64,000 nt of DNA from Alphaproteobacteria bacterium (GTDB lineage: Bacteria; Pseudomonadota; Alphaproteobacteria; Micropepsales; Micropepsaceae), in contig WGNJ01000007.1 of assembly GCA_016124635.1 (NCBI GenBank), positions 79,965 to 143,964 of the forward strand, in the 5' to 3' direction. The position numbers were made by a program, and so were the translations under genes. Below are positions 1 through 8,539 of the stretch, piece by piece. Position 1 is the stretch's first letter. Every line of letters starts with the position of its first letter. The notes beneath the pieces are model-generated. The model searched no databases. It was not told the DNA's origin and worked only from the letters and a program-made list of their open reading frames with translations.

Positions 1-236
1 GCACCGCTGACCTTGTCGATTACGGCAAAGCAGCCGTACCCGCGGGCCTTCCATAATTCTTCGTAATGATCGATGCGCTTGTCTTCATCCGCCGCGGACG
101 GTGCGCCCTTCGGAAACAGCCAATGCGCCACGACGGGATCGTGATGCAGGCGCGTGAGGTCCTGCCGCCACGATCGATCGAGCGGCGCGAGAATAAGCCG
201 CTCAGTCTCGATCCGCGTGGCGCCCGCCTTTTCCAT
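1..236 (-). CDS. GNAT-family N-acetyltransferase, N-terminal part (runs off window)
   Basis: Reading leftwards from an ATG at 236 the frame stays open to the window edge and encodes about 78 residues beginning MEKAGATRIETERLIL. The RIETERLIL-type opening, followed by a short loop and a helix, is the usual N-terminus of RimJ/RimL-type GNAT acetyltransferases, which move an acetyl group from acetyl-CoA to a protein N-terminus or small molecule. The acetyl-CoA binding motif would lie beyond the window, so the substrate cannot be guessed. The gene is on the same strand as the receiver gene upstream, about 65 bp away. Confidence 0.7.
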   Translation of the reverse strand, partial: MEKAGATRIETERLILAPLDRSWRQDLTRLHHDPVVAHWLFPKGAPSAADEDKRIDHYEELWKARGYGCFAVIDKVSG

Positions 237-300
237 GGCGCCATTGTTGGTTCGGGTTCAGCCGCGCGCAAGGCCCGGGAGCAGCCCACGTCGCGAAACG

Positions 301-696
301 TCAGACTTCCCAGACGGCGGTGTCCTCGCGCGATTGAAGGACCCGCTCCACCCGTTTCGCCAATTGGAGCAGATTGATGGGCTTTGCCAGGTAGTCGACG
401 ACGGCCATCTCGCGAGCTTGTTGAACGTCGCTCGCCGACCGCTTCGCCGTCAGCATGACCACGGGAACGTGACGCAGCGTGTTGTCCGCGCGGATCGCTC
501 TGAGAGTTTGAAAACCGTCACCGCCGGGCATCTGCACGTCGAGCAGCACGAGGTCCGGCCGGCGCTCGCGCAACTTCGCGAGACATCGCTCGCTGGTCTC
601 CGCAACGTCGACGACGCAATCCGGCGTCGAGAACGCTGTCGAAATCAGATCGCGAATGGATGGGTCGTCATCCACGACCAACACATGCTTCGTCAT
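301..696 (-). CDS. Single-domain response regulator (CheY-like receiver)
   Basis: A 131-residue protein made of one receiver domain: acidic pocket VDDDPSIRD near the N-terminus, phosphoacceptor Asp in LVLLDVQMPG, switch Thr in MLTAKRSASD and the conserved Lys in DYLAKPINLLQL. There is no output domain, so it acts by protein-protein contact or in a phosphorelay. I chose the ATG at 696 because the receiver fold starts immediately with MTKHVLVVDDD; a longer reading from 735 only adds unrelated residues. No histidine kinase gene is adjacent, so the partner is unknown. Confidence 0.9.
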   Translation of the reverse strand: MTKHVLVVDDDPSIRDLISTAFSTPDCVVDVAETSERCLAKLRERRPDLVLLDVQMPGGDGFQTLRAIRADNTLRHVPVVMLTAKRSASDVQQAREMAVVDYLAKPINLLQLAKRVERVLQSREDTAVWEV

Positions 697-771
697 CACG
701 GCGCCGCTCAATTCGAGGCCCCTCAACGATGGCAAAACAAAATCAATGGCCGCTTAATTGCGCGTCGCCCA

Positions 772-801
772 TTGCCGCGCTTTTCCGATGATGCGCGGCA
801 A
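772..801 (-). terminator. Stem-loop downstream of glyA
   Basis: A perfect inverted repeat with 9-bp arms (772-780 and 793-801) and a 12-nt loop lies just after the glyA stop codon on the minus strand. It has no clear U-tract, so it may be a weak terminator or an mRNA 3'-end stabiliser rather than a classical Rho-independent terminator. Confidence 0.4.
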
Positions 802-833
802 TTCTGGTTGACGATCGATATAGCCCGCCGGGC

Positions 834-2090
834 CTATAGTCCCGGCACAGGGAAACGCGAGCAGAGCACGCGTGTCTCTTGCCGCAAGGCCTCGAGCCGC
901 CGCGCATCGCCGTGGTTCTTCATCGCCTCGACCATGACGCGTGCGAGCGCCTTCATCTCGCCCTCCTTCATGCCGCGCGTCGTTGCGGCTGGCGTGCCGA
1001 GACGAACGCCGGACGGCTTGAGCGGCGGATTGGGATCGTCCGGAATCACCTGCTTGTTCGTTGTGACGCCAGCGTGATCGAGCGCCTTTTCGGCTTCTGC
1101 GCCGTTGATGTTGAAGCTCTTCACGACATCGATGACCATTAGGTGGTTATCGGTGCCGCCGGTGACGAGATAGGCACCCTGGTCGGTGAGGGCCGCCGCC
1201 AGCGCTTTGGCGTTCTTGAGCACTTGGCTCGCATACGCCTTGAACGGCGCCTCGCTTGCGAGCTTCAACGCCACAGCCGTCGCCGCCACTTGGTTCATAT
1301 GCGGCCCGCCCTGCAATCCAGGAAAAACCGATTGATCGATCGTCTTCGCATGCTCCTTTTTGCACACGATCATACCGCCGCGCGGACCGCGCAGCGATTT
1401 GTGCGTCGTTGTGGTAAGAAAGTCGAAGCCGGCATCCATCGGATTGCGCATCGCGCCGCCGGCGATCAGACCGCCGATATGGCTGACGTCCGCCATCGCC
1501 AGCGCACCGACTTCGTCGGCGATTTGCCGGAACGGCTTGTAGTCGTAGTCGCGCGGATAAGACGAGTATCCGCACACCACCAGCTTCGGCTTTTCCTTCA
1601 GCGCCACGCTGCGCAAATGATCGAAGTCGATCGAGCCGTCTTGCGGGTTCGTCTTGTAGCGCACGAACTTGTAGATCTTGCCCATATGCGAGACCGGCGC
1701 GCCGTGCGTCAGGTGCCCGCCGTGCGAAAGCTCCATGGCGAGGATCGTTGCGCCCGGCTCGATGAAGCCGAGATAGACCGCCTGGTTCATCGGCGAACCT
1801 GAAAGCGGCTGCACATTCGCGTGCTCCGCGCGGAACAGCGCTTTGGCGCGATCGCGCGCCAAATTCTCGATCACGTCGACGAATTCGGTGCCGCCGTAGT
1901 AGCGCCGCCCCGGATAGCCTTCCGAGTACTTGTTGGTGAATACGGTGCCGAGCGCCGCCAGCACCTCCGGAAACGCGTAGTTCTCCGACGGAATGAGCTC
2001 GACGCCGTCGCGCTGCCTGCGCTCCTCGCCGATCAAAGCTTCAAAGACGTCGGGATCGGTCGCCTTCAACGCCGCGCGATAGTCGGTCAT
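834..2090 (-). CDS. glyA: Serine hydroxymethyltransferase
   Basis: A 418-residue PLP enzyme that interconverts serine plus tetrahydrofolate and glycine plus 5,10-methylene-tetrahydrofolate, the main cytoplasmic source of one-carbon units. The N-terminus has the family pattern RRQRDGVELIPSENYAF; the PLP-binding Lys is in TTTTHKSLRGPRGG; the length is typical. The leader carries what looks like a ZTP riboswitch, tying expression to the folate/purine state. The tdh-kbl pair about 47 kb away also feeds glycine to this step. Confidence 0.97.
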   Translation of the reverse strand: MTDYRAALKATDPDVFEALIGEERRQRDGVELIPSENYAFPEVLAALGTVFTNKYSEGYPGRRYYGGTEFVDVIENLARDRAKALFRAEHANVQPLSGSPMNQAVYLGFIEPGATILAMELSHGGHLTHGAPVSHMGKIYKFVRYKTNPQDGSIDFDHLRSVALKEKPKLVVCGYSSYPRDYDYKPFRQIADEVGALAMADVSHIGGLIAGGAMRNPMDAGFDFLTTTTHKSLRGPRGGMIVCKKEHAKTIDQSVFPGLQGGPHMNQVAATAVALKLASEAPFKAYASQVLKNAKALAAALTDQGAYLVTGGTDNHLMVIDVVKSFNINGAEAEKALDHAGVTTNKQVIPDDPNPPLKPSGVRLGTPAATTRGMKEGEMKALARVMVEAMKNHGDARRLEALRQETRVLCSRFPVPGL

Positions 2091-2134
2091 GGGGATACTC
2101 GCCTCCTCTTGGGTCCGCGTTCGGTTCTTGCAAG

Positions 2135-2225
2135 CGGATTGCCCAGGCGCGCGGCATGAGGACCCCGCCCCCTCGCTTCCCCGTGGGATCGCTCCACGTT
2201 GAATACGCCAGTCGCGAAAAGGCGG
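2135..2225 (-). promoter_or_regulatory. Probable ZTP/ZMP riboswitch (pfl motif) in the glyA leader
   Basis: Read on the minus strand, the glyA leader contains in order CGCGACTGGCG (about 2216-2206), a GTGGA...CCCACGGGGAAGCG block and CCGCGCGCCTGGGCA (about 2154-2140), roughly 50 nt before the glyA ATG. These are the conserved islands of the pfl RNA, the ZTP-sensing riboswitch found before purine and one-carbon genes including glyA. Assignment is by recalled consensus; the exact 5' limit of P1 is uncertain. Confidence 0.75.
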
Positions 2226-2367
2226 CTTGCGGCGGTCGGGGCAAGGAGTGACCTGCGGCCGGGCCTCAAGTCAAGGCGCCTCTTAACCGCAAGGCCGGCC
2301 CGCCCGGAGGCGGTTTGAGCAAATCGACGACGCCGCCTAACATGTCCACAACAAGCAGAGGACCTCG

Positions 2368-2922
2368 ATGACCCGCCTCCTCGCAATCCGTGCCGTCGCC
2401 GCCACAGCCGCCCTTGCAGTGGCTCTCATTGCGCCTGCCTTTGCAGCCGATGCCGCACCGCCGCCGTCGGCGCCGATTGAGGTTCACGACGACTTCACCT
2501 ACGGCCCGCTGCGCTTTCGTGTCGAAACCCTGGCGCTCAACGGATCCGTTACCGCGCACACCAAGATCTCGATCGAAAATCTGAGTCACTCGGTCGCCCA
2601 TGCCGTGCTCGCGTCGATGGCAGCGGCACGCAACGGCATCGGCCTTGAGCTCGCGAGCGCGGCCGGCGCCAAATGCGACGCAGCCGAGAAGGACATCAAA
2701 GGCATCAAAGTCGTCGAGTCGGAAGGCGCGCTCGCGGTGAAGGCGATGACACCCGTCCCCGCGCTCGGGAAGTTGACGTTCTCGGCTACGTTTCACTGCA
2801 ACACCGGCCGCCTGAGCACGAACGACACGCTCTCCCTCAAGGGGCGCGCTCTCACCGCAACCGAGGCCGGCGGCTTCGATATCCCGCTGAACTTCACCGG
2901 TCTGAAGGCGAAAGCGAAATAA
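2368..2922 (+). CDS. Secreted protein of unknown function
   Basis: A 184-residue protein with a clear Sec signal peptide (basic MTRLLAIR, hydrophobic stretch, cleavage near AFAADA). The mature part looks beta-rich, with a Cys pair about 40 residues apart (GAKCDAAEKD and FHCNTGR) that could form a disulfide in the periplasm. An AGAGG ribosome site precedes the ATG. I recognise no family. It stands alone, divergent from glyA, with about 277 bp between the two start codons shared with the glyA leader. Confidence 0.75.
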   Translation: MTRLLAIRAVAATAALAVALIAPAFAADAAPPPSAPIEVHDDFTYGPLRFRVETLALNGSVTAHTKISIENLSHSVAHAVLASMAAARNGIGLELASAAGAKCDAAEKDIKGIKVVESEGALAVKAMTPVPALGKLTFSATFHCNTGRLSTNDTLSLKGRALTATEAGGFDIPLNFTGLKAKAK

Positions 2923-3097
2923 AGCAGCAAAAGGTCACACATCGCCACGAAGGACACGAAGCCGCCCAAATCATTGAATGTCGGACCGTGTCGAAAGATT
3001 GCCGCTGCGGCGGTGGATTCGGCCATAGACGAAATTCGCCGCGTCTTGGCGGGCTTCGTGGTTCAAGATTTCTTTTGATTGCATGACGGAGGCGTTG

Positions 3098-4750
3098 ATG
3101 ACGAACCTAAATCCACGCGCGACGCTCGAAACGCACGACGTCACGAATCAACCGCCGCCGTTCGAGAACATCAATCTCTTCACCTCCGACGTCGCGTTGA
3201 CCGAAGCTGTTCATCGCGAAGGATCGTCAGCGCACGATCAACGGTTGACGGCGTTCGGTGCGCGCGCGGGGTCGACGGAAGTCGCCGAGTGGGCGTCCGA
3301 CGCCAATCGGAACGTGCCACAGCTTCGTCAATTCGATCGCTATGGCCGGCGCCTCGACGAAGTCTCCTTTCACCCGAGCTATCACAAGCTTATGGAGCTC
3401 GGACTGTCGAACGGCGTTTCTGGCTTTGCATGGACCACCAACGAAGCCGGACACGTGGCCCATGCTGCTCTTGAATTCATGATGAGCCAGGCCGAGCCCG
3501 GCGTCTGTTGTCCGATGACGATGACCTACGCGGCTGTCCCTGCGCTGCGTCATCAGTCCGATCTCGCGAACGAATGGGTTCCGCGCATCACGACGCTTGC
3601 CTACGATCCGACTTCGGCACCAGCGCCCCAGAAAAAGGCCGCCACGATCGGCATGGCGATGACCGAGAAGCAGGGCGGTTCCGACGTCCGTGCCAATACA
3701 ACCCGCGCTACGCGCAAAGGAGACGGCACATACGAGTTGATCGGACACAAATGGTTCTGCTCAGCCCCAATGTGCGACGCATTCCTAACGCTGGCATACA
3801 CCGACAACGGGTTGAGTTGCTTCCTGGCGCCGCGCTGGCGCCGCGACGGCGAACGCAACGCAATTCATGTGATGCGCCTTAAAGACAAGCTCGGCGACCG
3901 CGCCAACGCCTCATCTGAAATCGAGTATCACGGCGCGGAAGCGCATTTGATCGGCGAGGAAGGCCGCGGCGTGCGCACCATTATCGAGATGGTTCATCAC
4001 ACGCGCCTCGACTGCATCATCGCGCCGGCAGCCTTCATGCGCCAGGCGACGGCGAATGCGATGTGGCACACCGCACACCGCACCGCGTTCCAGCGCAAGC
4101 TCTTCGATCAGCCATTGATGCGCCGCGTGCTCGCGGATCTTGCGATCGAATCCGAGGCGGCCACCGCCCTCACCTTCCGGATTGCGCGATCGTTCGACGA
4201 GGCCACGAGCGATCCCCAAGCCGCGCTCTTCTCGCGTATCGCCACGCCGATCGGCAAATACTGGTTGAACAAACGTGTCGTCGGCCATGTCTACGAGGCG
4301 ATGGAGTGCCACGGCGGCGCCGGCTACGTCGAAGAGTCCGTCATGCCGCGTCTCTTCCGTCAATCGCCGCTGAACTCGATTTGGGAAGGCTCGGGCAACG
4401 TTATCTGCTTGGATGTTTTTCGCGCTTTGACCCGTGAGCCGGCGACGGCCGAGGCGCTCGTCACCGAGCTCGAACACGCACGCGGCGCCAACGCGTTGCT
4501 CGATCACGCCATCAACGAGGTCAAAGCACATCTCACGCGCGGCGCCTCCGCGGAGGCAAGCGCACGCGCCTTCGTGGAGCATGCAGCCCTCGCTCTGCAG
4601 GGCTCTCTCCTCGCCCGCCACGCACCGCAACCGATCTCGGATGCATTTTGCGCACTACGTCTCGGTGACGACGCCGGCATAGCCTACGGCGCCGGGACGC
4701 ATTCGATCGACACGATCGCGATCCTCGACCGCGCCATGCCCCGCCACTGA
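3098..4750 (+). CDS. AidB-like acyl-CoA dehydrogenase
   Basis: A 550-residue flavoprotein of the AidB branch of acyl-CoA dehydrogenases. The N-terminal extension (QPPPFENINLF), the middle block MTEKQGGSDVRAN and the C-terminal CHGGAGYVEESVMPRLFR block match the family. In E. coli AidB is induced by alkylating agents and binds DNA; in other bacteria relatives may simply oxidise acyl-CoAs, so the physiological role is not settled. I chose the ATG at 3098 over 3083 because a GGAGG at 3088-3092 sits 5 nt before it. No adaptive-response gene (ada, alkB) is adjacent. Confidence 0.85.
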   Translation: MTNLNPRATLETHDVTNQPPPFENINLFTSDVALTEAVHREGSSAHDQRLTAFGARAGSTEVAEWASDANRNVPQLRQFDRYGRRLDEVSFHPSYHKLMELGLSNGVSGFAWTTNEAGHVAHAALEFMMSQAEPGVCCPMTMTYAAVPALRHQSDLANEWVPRITTLAYDPTSAPAPQKKAATIGMAMTEKQGGSDVRANTTRATRKGDGTYELIGHKWFCSAPMCDAFLTLAYTDNGLSCFLAPRWRRDGERNAIHVMRLKDKLGDRANASSEIEYHGAEAHLIGEEGRGVRTIIEMVHHTRLDCIIAPAAFMRQATANAMWHTAHRTAFQRKLFDQPLMRRVLADLAIESEAATALTFRIARSFDEATSDPQAALFSRIATPIGKYWLNKRVVGHVYEAMECHGGAGYVEESVMPRLFRQSPLNSIWEGSGNVICLDVFRALTREPATAEALVTELEHARGANALLDHAINEVKAHLTRGASAEASARAFVEHAALALQGSLLARHAPQPISDAFCALRLGDDAGIAYGAGTHSIDTIAILDRAMPRH

Positions 4751-4869
4751 CGCGCAAGCGTGGCAAGAAGCAAGAGACGAGGCGTGAAACAGTTTCACGA
4801 CGTGGAACGTCACGCGTTCGTCGCATTCGTTTCCCACCTTTTGTTTGACAACAAGGGAGAGAAAATCAA

Positions 4870-5709
4870 ATGCGCAGCGACCGATCGCTGTACCAACGCC
4901 TAACCGAGTTTGCGCTCGACGATGAGAGCGCCGGATTCAAATTCTCCAACCGTCTCGCGCGAGAAAATGGTTGGAGCCTTGCCTTCGCCAAGCGGGCGAT
5001 CGAAGAATACAAACGCTTCGTTTATCTGGCGGCGATTTCGAAGACGCCGATAACGCCGTCGGACGTGGTCGATCAGGTCTGGCATCTGCATCTGACCTAC
5101 ACGCATTCCTACTGGGACGAGTTGTGCCGGGGCGTGTTGAAAAGGCCTTTGCACCACGGCCCCACGAAAGGCGGCGCGCAAGAGGACGCCAAGTATCGAA
5201 ACCTCTATGCCGCCACTCTGGCTGCCTATCGCCGAGAGTTTGGTGAAGAACCACCGCGCGATGTTTGGCCGGACGCCGATGCACGTTTCGCCGGCGCCGC
5301 GCACCAGCGCTGGATCGACACCCGCACGCACCTGGTCGTGACATGGAGATCGGTTCGGCGAGCGCTCGCGATCTTGACCGGCGCCGGCGCGCTGACCTCG
5401 GCCGGTGTCGCCTTCGCCGCTGGAACACCTGATGCCGCGCGCGAAACCGGACCGGCCGCTCTCGTTATCGGTGGACTGATAGTGGTGGTCATTGCACTTG
5501 CCGCTGCCCACAATCGCCGCAAATCCAAACCAGGAAGCGACGGTGGTGGATACTGGGGCGGCAGCGGCTGCTCCTCAGGAGGACGCAGCGACTCGCATCA
5601 TGGTGGCCACGGTCACGATGGCGGCGGTCACGGCTGCAGCGGTGGTGATGGCGGCGGAAGCGGTTGCTCTGGCGGCGGCTGTGGCGGTGGCGGATGCAGC
5701 GGCAGCTGA
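4870..5709 (+). CDS. Membrane protein with glycine-rich-domain-like head and Gly/Cys/His-rich tail
   Basis: A 279-residue protein. Residues about 1-120 resemble the head found in glycine-rich-domain and TIGR04222-type proteins, with the hallmark VVDQVWHLHLTYTHSYW. Two hydrophobic segments follow (about 160-180 and 195-212), then a basic stretch, then about 55 residues almost entirely Gly, Cys, Ser and His. The tail sits after the last membrane segment and could bind metal or form disulfides. A GGGAG lies before the ATG. Function is unknown; the gene is monocistronic. Confidence 0.8.
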   Translation: MRSDRSLYQRLTEFALDDESAGFKFSNRLARENGWSLAFAKRAIEEYKRFVYLAAISKTPITPSDVVDQVWHLHLTYTHSYWDELCRGVLKRPLHHGPTKGGAQEDAKYRNLYAATLAAYRREFGEEPPRDVWPDADARFAGAAHQRWIDTRTHLVVTWRSVRRALAILTGAGALTSAGVAFAAGTPDAARETGPAALVIGGLIVVVIALAAAHNRRKSKPGSDGGGYWGGSGCSSGGRSDSHHGGHGHDGGGHGCSGGDGGGSGCSGGGCGGGGCSGS

Positions 5710-5807
5710 GGTGACATAATCGCGTCTTCAATCGGCGAAACACAGGTCGCCGATTGACCTGCCGGTAAGCAGAGTCCGAAAATGGCCACGAACCTTCGGA
5801 GTCTTTC

Positions 5808-6557
5808 GTGGCCCAGCAAGAAACGCCGCTCAAGCCGTCCGTGCTCCTGCTCGCTCGGAACATGGCCATCGCCGCCGCTTGCGCCGTTGCGGGCTACTTC
5901 ATGGTTCAGACCGACGAAACCGTCGTCATCATCTTGGGTGGGGCGCTCTTGCTCTGCGGCCCGCTCATGTTCATTGCCCTGCCGTTCATGGGCATGCCGG
6001 CGCGCGGCGCTTGCCCGGAATGCGGCGGCAAGATCGAGACCATGGGCTCGAGCCAGCAGAATTTGCTCTGCCGCGGCTGCAACTCGTATCTCGACGCCGG
6101 CGGCGGCAAACTGGTGCGCAGCGATCCCAACCGCGTCACCGAGCAGCCCGTCTTCGCTGCCCCGTCGCCCTGGAAGGACGTGACCCTCGTCGTCTATCCC
6201 ACCGTGTCGTTCTCGGTACAGGACGCGATCCAAGATTGGATGACGACGAAGAAGGGCGGCGTGCGCGTCATGGACGCAAAGTGGCCGCAAGTTTGCTGCG
6301 TTTGCGGCAAGCCGCCGACGCGCCTCGATACCGTGTCGCGCGTCTTCGCAAAACCGGGCAACATCGTCGATACGCAGATCATCGGCGTCGCGGAAGATGT
6401 GCCCTACTGCAATCACCACAAAGACGGCATCATCTTCGAGCGCATCGATAGCGCCACGCCGGGCGCCTCAGGCTGCTTCGGTCTGAAATTCCGTTCGCTC
6501 GCCTATCGAAACGCCTTCATGAAGGCCAACCCTTGGCCCTTCACTTGGCATCAGTAA
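5808..6557 (+). CDS. Membrane-anchored zinc-ribbon protein, unknown function
   Basis: A 249-residue protein starting at GTG with a CGGAG ribosome site. Two hydrophobic segments (about 15-33 and 40-60) precede a zinc-ribbon-like arrangement CPECGGK ... CRGCNSY, and a second Cys set appears later (CCVCGKPP and YCNHHK). This suggests a small inner-membrane protein with one or two structural zinc sites facing the cytoplasm. I do not recognise the family. It converges on the cytochrome gene downstream. Confidence 0.75.
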   Translation: MAQQETPLKPSVLLLARNMAIAAACAVAGYFMVQTDETVVIILGGALLLCGPLMFIALPFMGMPARGACPECGGKIETMGSSQQNLLCRGCNSYLDAGGGKLVRSDPNRVTEQPVFAAPSPWKDVTLVVYPTVSFSVQDAIQDWMTTKKGGVRVMDAKWPQVCCVCGKPPTRLDTVSRVFAKPGNIVDTQIIGVAEDVPYCNHHKDGIIFERIDSATPGASGCFGLKFRSLAYRNAFMKANPWPFTWHQ

Positions 6558-6574
6558 GCTGCAACCGTTGTCGC

Positions 6575-6967
6575 CTATTTCAGCGTCGCGAGATACGCGA
6601 CAACGTCCGCGGCCTGTGTCGGATCCGAAAACCCTGCGAAGCTCATCTTGTCGCCCGGCACCTTCTTCTTAGGGTCGATCAAATACTCGGTGAGGTTCGC
6701 TTCGGTCCACGTTAGGCCCGAATTCTTCATCGCCGTCGAGTAGTTATAGGTCGAGACCGACCCGGCCGCGCGGCCCACGACACCGAAGAGGTTGGGGCCG
6801 ATCTTGTTAGGGCCGCCCTTCTCCGACGTATGGCAGATGAAACACTTCTTCTTGAACAGGTCGGCCCCCTTCGTCGCATCGCCGGAAGCGAACGAGGATG
6901 GCGCGGTCAAGAATGCGAACACGGCGACAAACAATGCACCGCCGCCTCGCGTCAGAATGCGGACCAT
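6575..6967 (-). CDS. Periplasmic class I c-type cytochrome
   Basis: A 130-residue exported monoheme cytochrome. The signal peptide ends near SSFASG, the heme attachment site is CFICH, and the axial Met lies in GDKMSFAGF; the rest (IGPNLFGVVGR, FSDPTQAADVVAYL) matches the cytochrome c2/CycM class. Its start overlaps the end of the upstream cytochrome-porin gene by 16 bp and has a GAGGG ribosome site inside it, so the two are translationally linked. The context suggests it carries electrons between that outer-membrane protein and inner-membrane respiratory complexes. Confidence 0.9.
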   Translation of the reverse strand: MVRILTRGGGALFVAVFAFLTAPSSFASGDATKGADLFKKKCFICHTSEKGGPNKIGPNLFGVVGRAAGSVSTYNYSTAMKNSGLTWTEANLTEYLIDPKKKVPGDKMSFAGFSDPTQAADVVAYLATLK

Positions 6968-8274
6968 AAGAACACCCTCAACGTATTGTTGTCGGAAGCG
7001 TCACGCCCGGTGCCGTCATAGTTCGATGAAGCACCGTCGAACTTGGCGTAGGCGGTGTATTGGAGACCGACGCGCAGCCCGAGCCGCTGCGCCGGCGGAT
7101 CATCGCCCCACGGCGTATAGTCGACCTGGAACATCACGCCGTCACTGTTGGGCGAGAATGTGCGGTTGTCCATATAGAGCAGCGGGTCCGAGGAGCCCCA
7201 AGTCGCGAACGGCGACACCGTGAAGCCGACCTTGTTCTGCCAATAGTAAGACGCATCGACGTGCACCTCTTGAAGCGTCAGGCCGGAACGAAGCGCCAAG
7301 CCGAGCATGGTCGACGCATCCAGCGATTGGTGCTCATGCGTGTAGCGCGCGTTGACCGTATAAGCGTCGCCCCCTGGCTCCGTGTATTGGAGCGACGCAT
7401 CGACGCCGATATCGGTGTAGTGATCGCTGCCGGCGCTGGAATCGTCGCCCGGGAAGATCCGCGGGAAGAACGCGAACGCACCGACCTCCCAATTCATCTT
7501 CCCGTCGTCGTCCTGATAAGCGGCGCGCAAATAGGGAGCTGCGCCGTCGAGCGTTCCGCTCTCGGTGGGATCGACACCCATCGATTTCAGGAAACCGTCG
7601 GATGGCGAACCGTAAAGTCCCACTTCGGTATAGATGTGCGAGTCCCACAGCGCATAGACGCTTCCGCCGATCACCGCTTGCGCCAGCGCGCCCCCGACAA
7701 CGGTCCCGGCCGCGGGCGCGGGTGCCATGTCGGAGTCCGTGTACTGAAAGCCCCAGGCGGGCAGAGAGTTGTAGACGTCTTGCGTCGTCGGCGAGTTGTT
7801 GAGGCTGACCCCAACCAACACGTCGGAGCCGTCGGCGGTCACGTGCGTCATCGCGCGGACGTCGACATTGTCCCAACCCCAGTGATGGCCGAGGCCCTCA
7901 TAGGTCGTCTGCACGAAGCCGCCGACATGATCGCCGATGTGACCGGCGAGGAAGATGCTGGCCTCGTCGAGATAGAAATTGTCGTTGTTGTCGAGCTGCG
8001 GCGCTGGTGGACCGGCCTGATCCGATTGCGTATGTACGTAGGACGCAATCGCCATGGCTGAGACAGGCACTGTGAACGTGCCGGTGTTCGCCGTATAGCC
8101 TTCGAGCTTGAACTGCCGGCCGAACGACGTCAGCTGCGGTCCGAAGCCGCCGACATGACAGGCCGAACAGGATTGACCCGTCTGGTCGGCGAATGCCGGG
8201 ACGGCTTTCGCCGGCGCTGCAAGCCAAGAAATTCCGACGGTGATGAGAGCAAGATACGCGAAGCGATGGAGCAT
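6952..8274 (-). CDS. Cyc2-like fused outer-membrane monoheme cytochrome-porin
   Basis: A 440-residue exported protein. The signal peptide ends near PAKA; directly after it comes one heme site, CSACH (residues 36-40), within FADQTGQSCSACHVGG followed by LTSFGRQFKLEGYT. The remaining 380 residues are alternating polar/aromatic strands typical of a beta-barrel and end in Phe (FLWSAF), the usual outer-membrane insertion signal. One N-terminal heme domain plugged into a porin of this size is the layout of Cyc2, the Fe(II)-oxidising cytochrome-porin. I chose the ATG at 8274 because it begins the signal peptide. The substrate is inferred, not shown; a non-redox porin relative is the alternative. Confidence 0.65.
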   Translation of the reverse strand: MLHRFAYLALITVGISWLAAPAKAVPAFADQTGQSCSACHVGGFGPQLTSFGRQFKLEGYTANTGTFTVPVSAMAIASYVHTQSDQAGPPAPQLDNNDNFYLDEASIFLAGHIGDHVGGFVQTTYEGLGHHWGWDNVDVRAMTHVTADGSDVLVGVSLNNSPTTQDVYNSLPAWGFQYTDSDMAPAPAAGTVVGGALAQAVIGGSVYALWDSHIYTEVGLYGSPSDGFLKSMGVDPTESGTLDGAAPYLRAAYQDDDGKMNWEVGAFAFFPRIFPGDDSSAGSDHYTDIGVDASLQYTEPGGDAYTVNARYTHEHQSLDASTMLGLALRSGLTLQEVHVDASYYWQNKVGFTVSPFATWGSSDPLLYMDNRTFSPNSDGVMFQVDYTPWGDDPPAQRLGLRVGLQYTAYAKFDGASSNYDGTGRDASDNNTLRVFLWSAF

Positions 8275-8402
8275 TGCGCTCCGGGGGGTATGCGACGGCA
8301 CTGCGGGCCCTCCCCAAAAGAGACTCAATTCGCGGCTTGAGCCCTGCGGGACCCGCTGACCGCCTTGACGCGCCGGTTTACGAATCAAGCGCGCTGTCAC
8401 TC

Positions 8403-8419
8403 TTGACTGAGTCGGTCAA
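8403..8419. promoter_or_regulatory. 17-bp near-palindrome upstream of the cytochrome-porin operon
   Basis: TTGACTGAGTCGGTCAA, symmetric at all but one pair, 129 bp before the operon start codon. The shape fits an operator for a dimeric regulator of the TetR type; the protein that binds is unknown. Confidence 0.5.
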
Positions 8420-8443
8420 TCCCGCACAACGATTCGTTCACAG

Positions 8444-8461
8444 CTATACGAAACCGTATAG
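8444..8461. promoter_or_regulatory. 18-bp perfect dyad upstream of the cytochrome-porin operon
   Basis: CTATACG and CGTATAG arms separated by AAAC, a typical TetR-family operator shape, lying between the FNR-type box and the TTGAC/GTCAA dyad. Confidence 0.5.
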
Positions 8462-8539
8462 AAGCGGTCAGACACCAGCGAGTCGAGACACCTCCTGCGC
8501 TCGAAAGGCACGCGCGCGTACAACTTTTGAAATCGAATT

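Noticed and set aside
154..1077. Long plus-strand frame opposite the receiver gene and the end of glyA
   Set aside because: Composition is that of an antisense frame (Arg-rich, no domains); the receiver and SHMT on the other strand are certain.
2955..3060. Inverted CACGAAGCC / GGCTTCGTG pair in the gap before the AidB-like gene
   Set aside because: Short arms about 90 nt apart with no further structure; could be chance or a remnant of a dispersed repeat.
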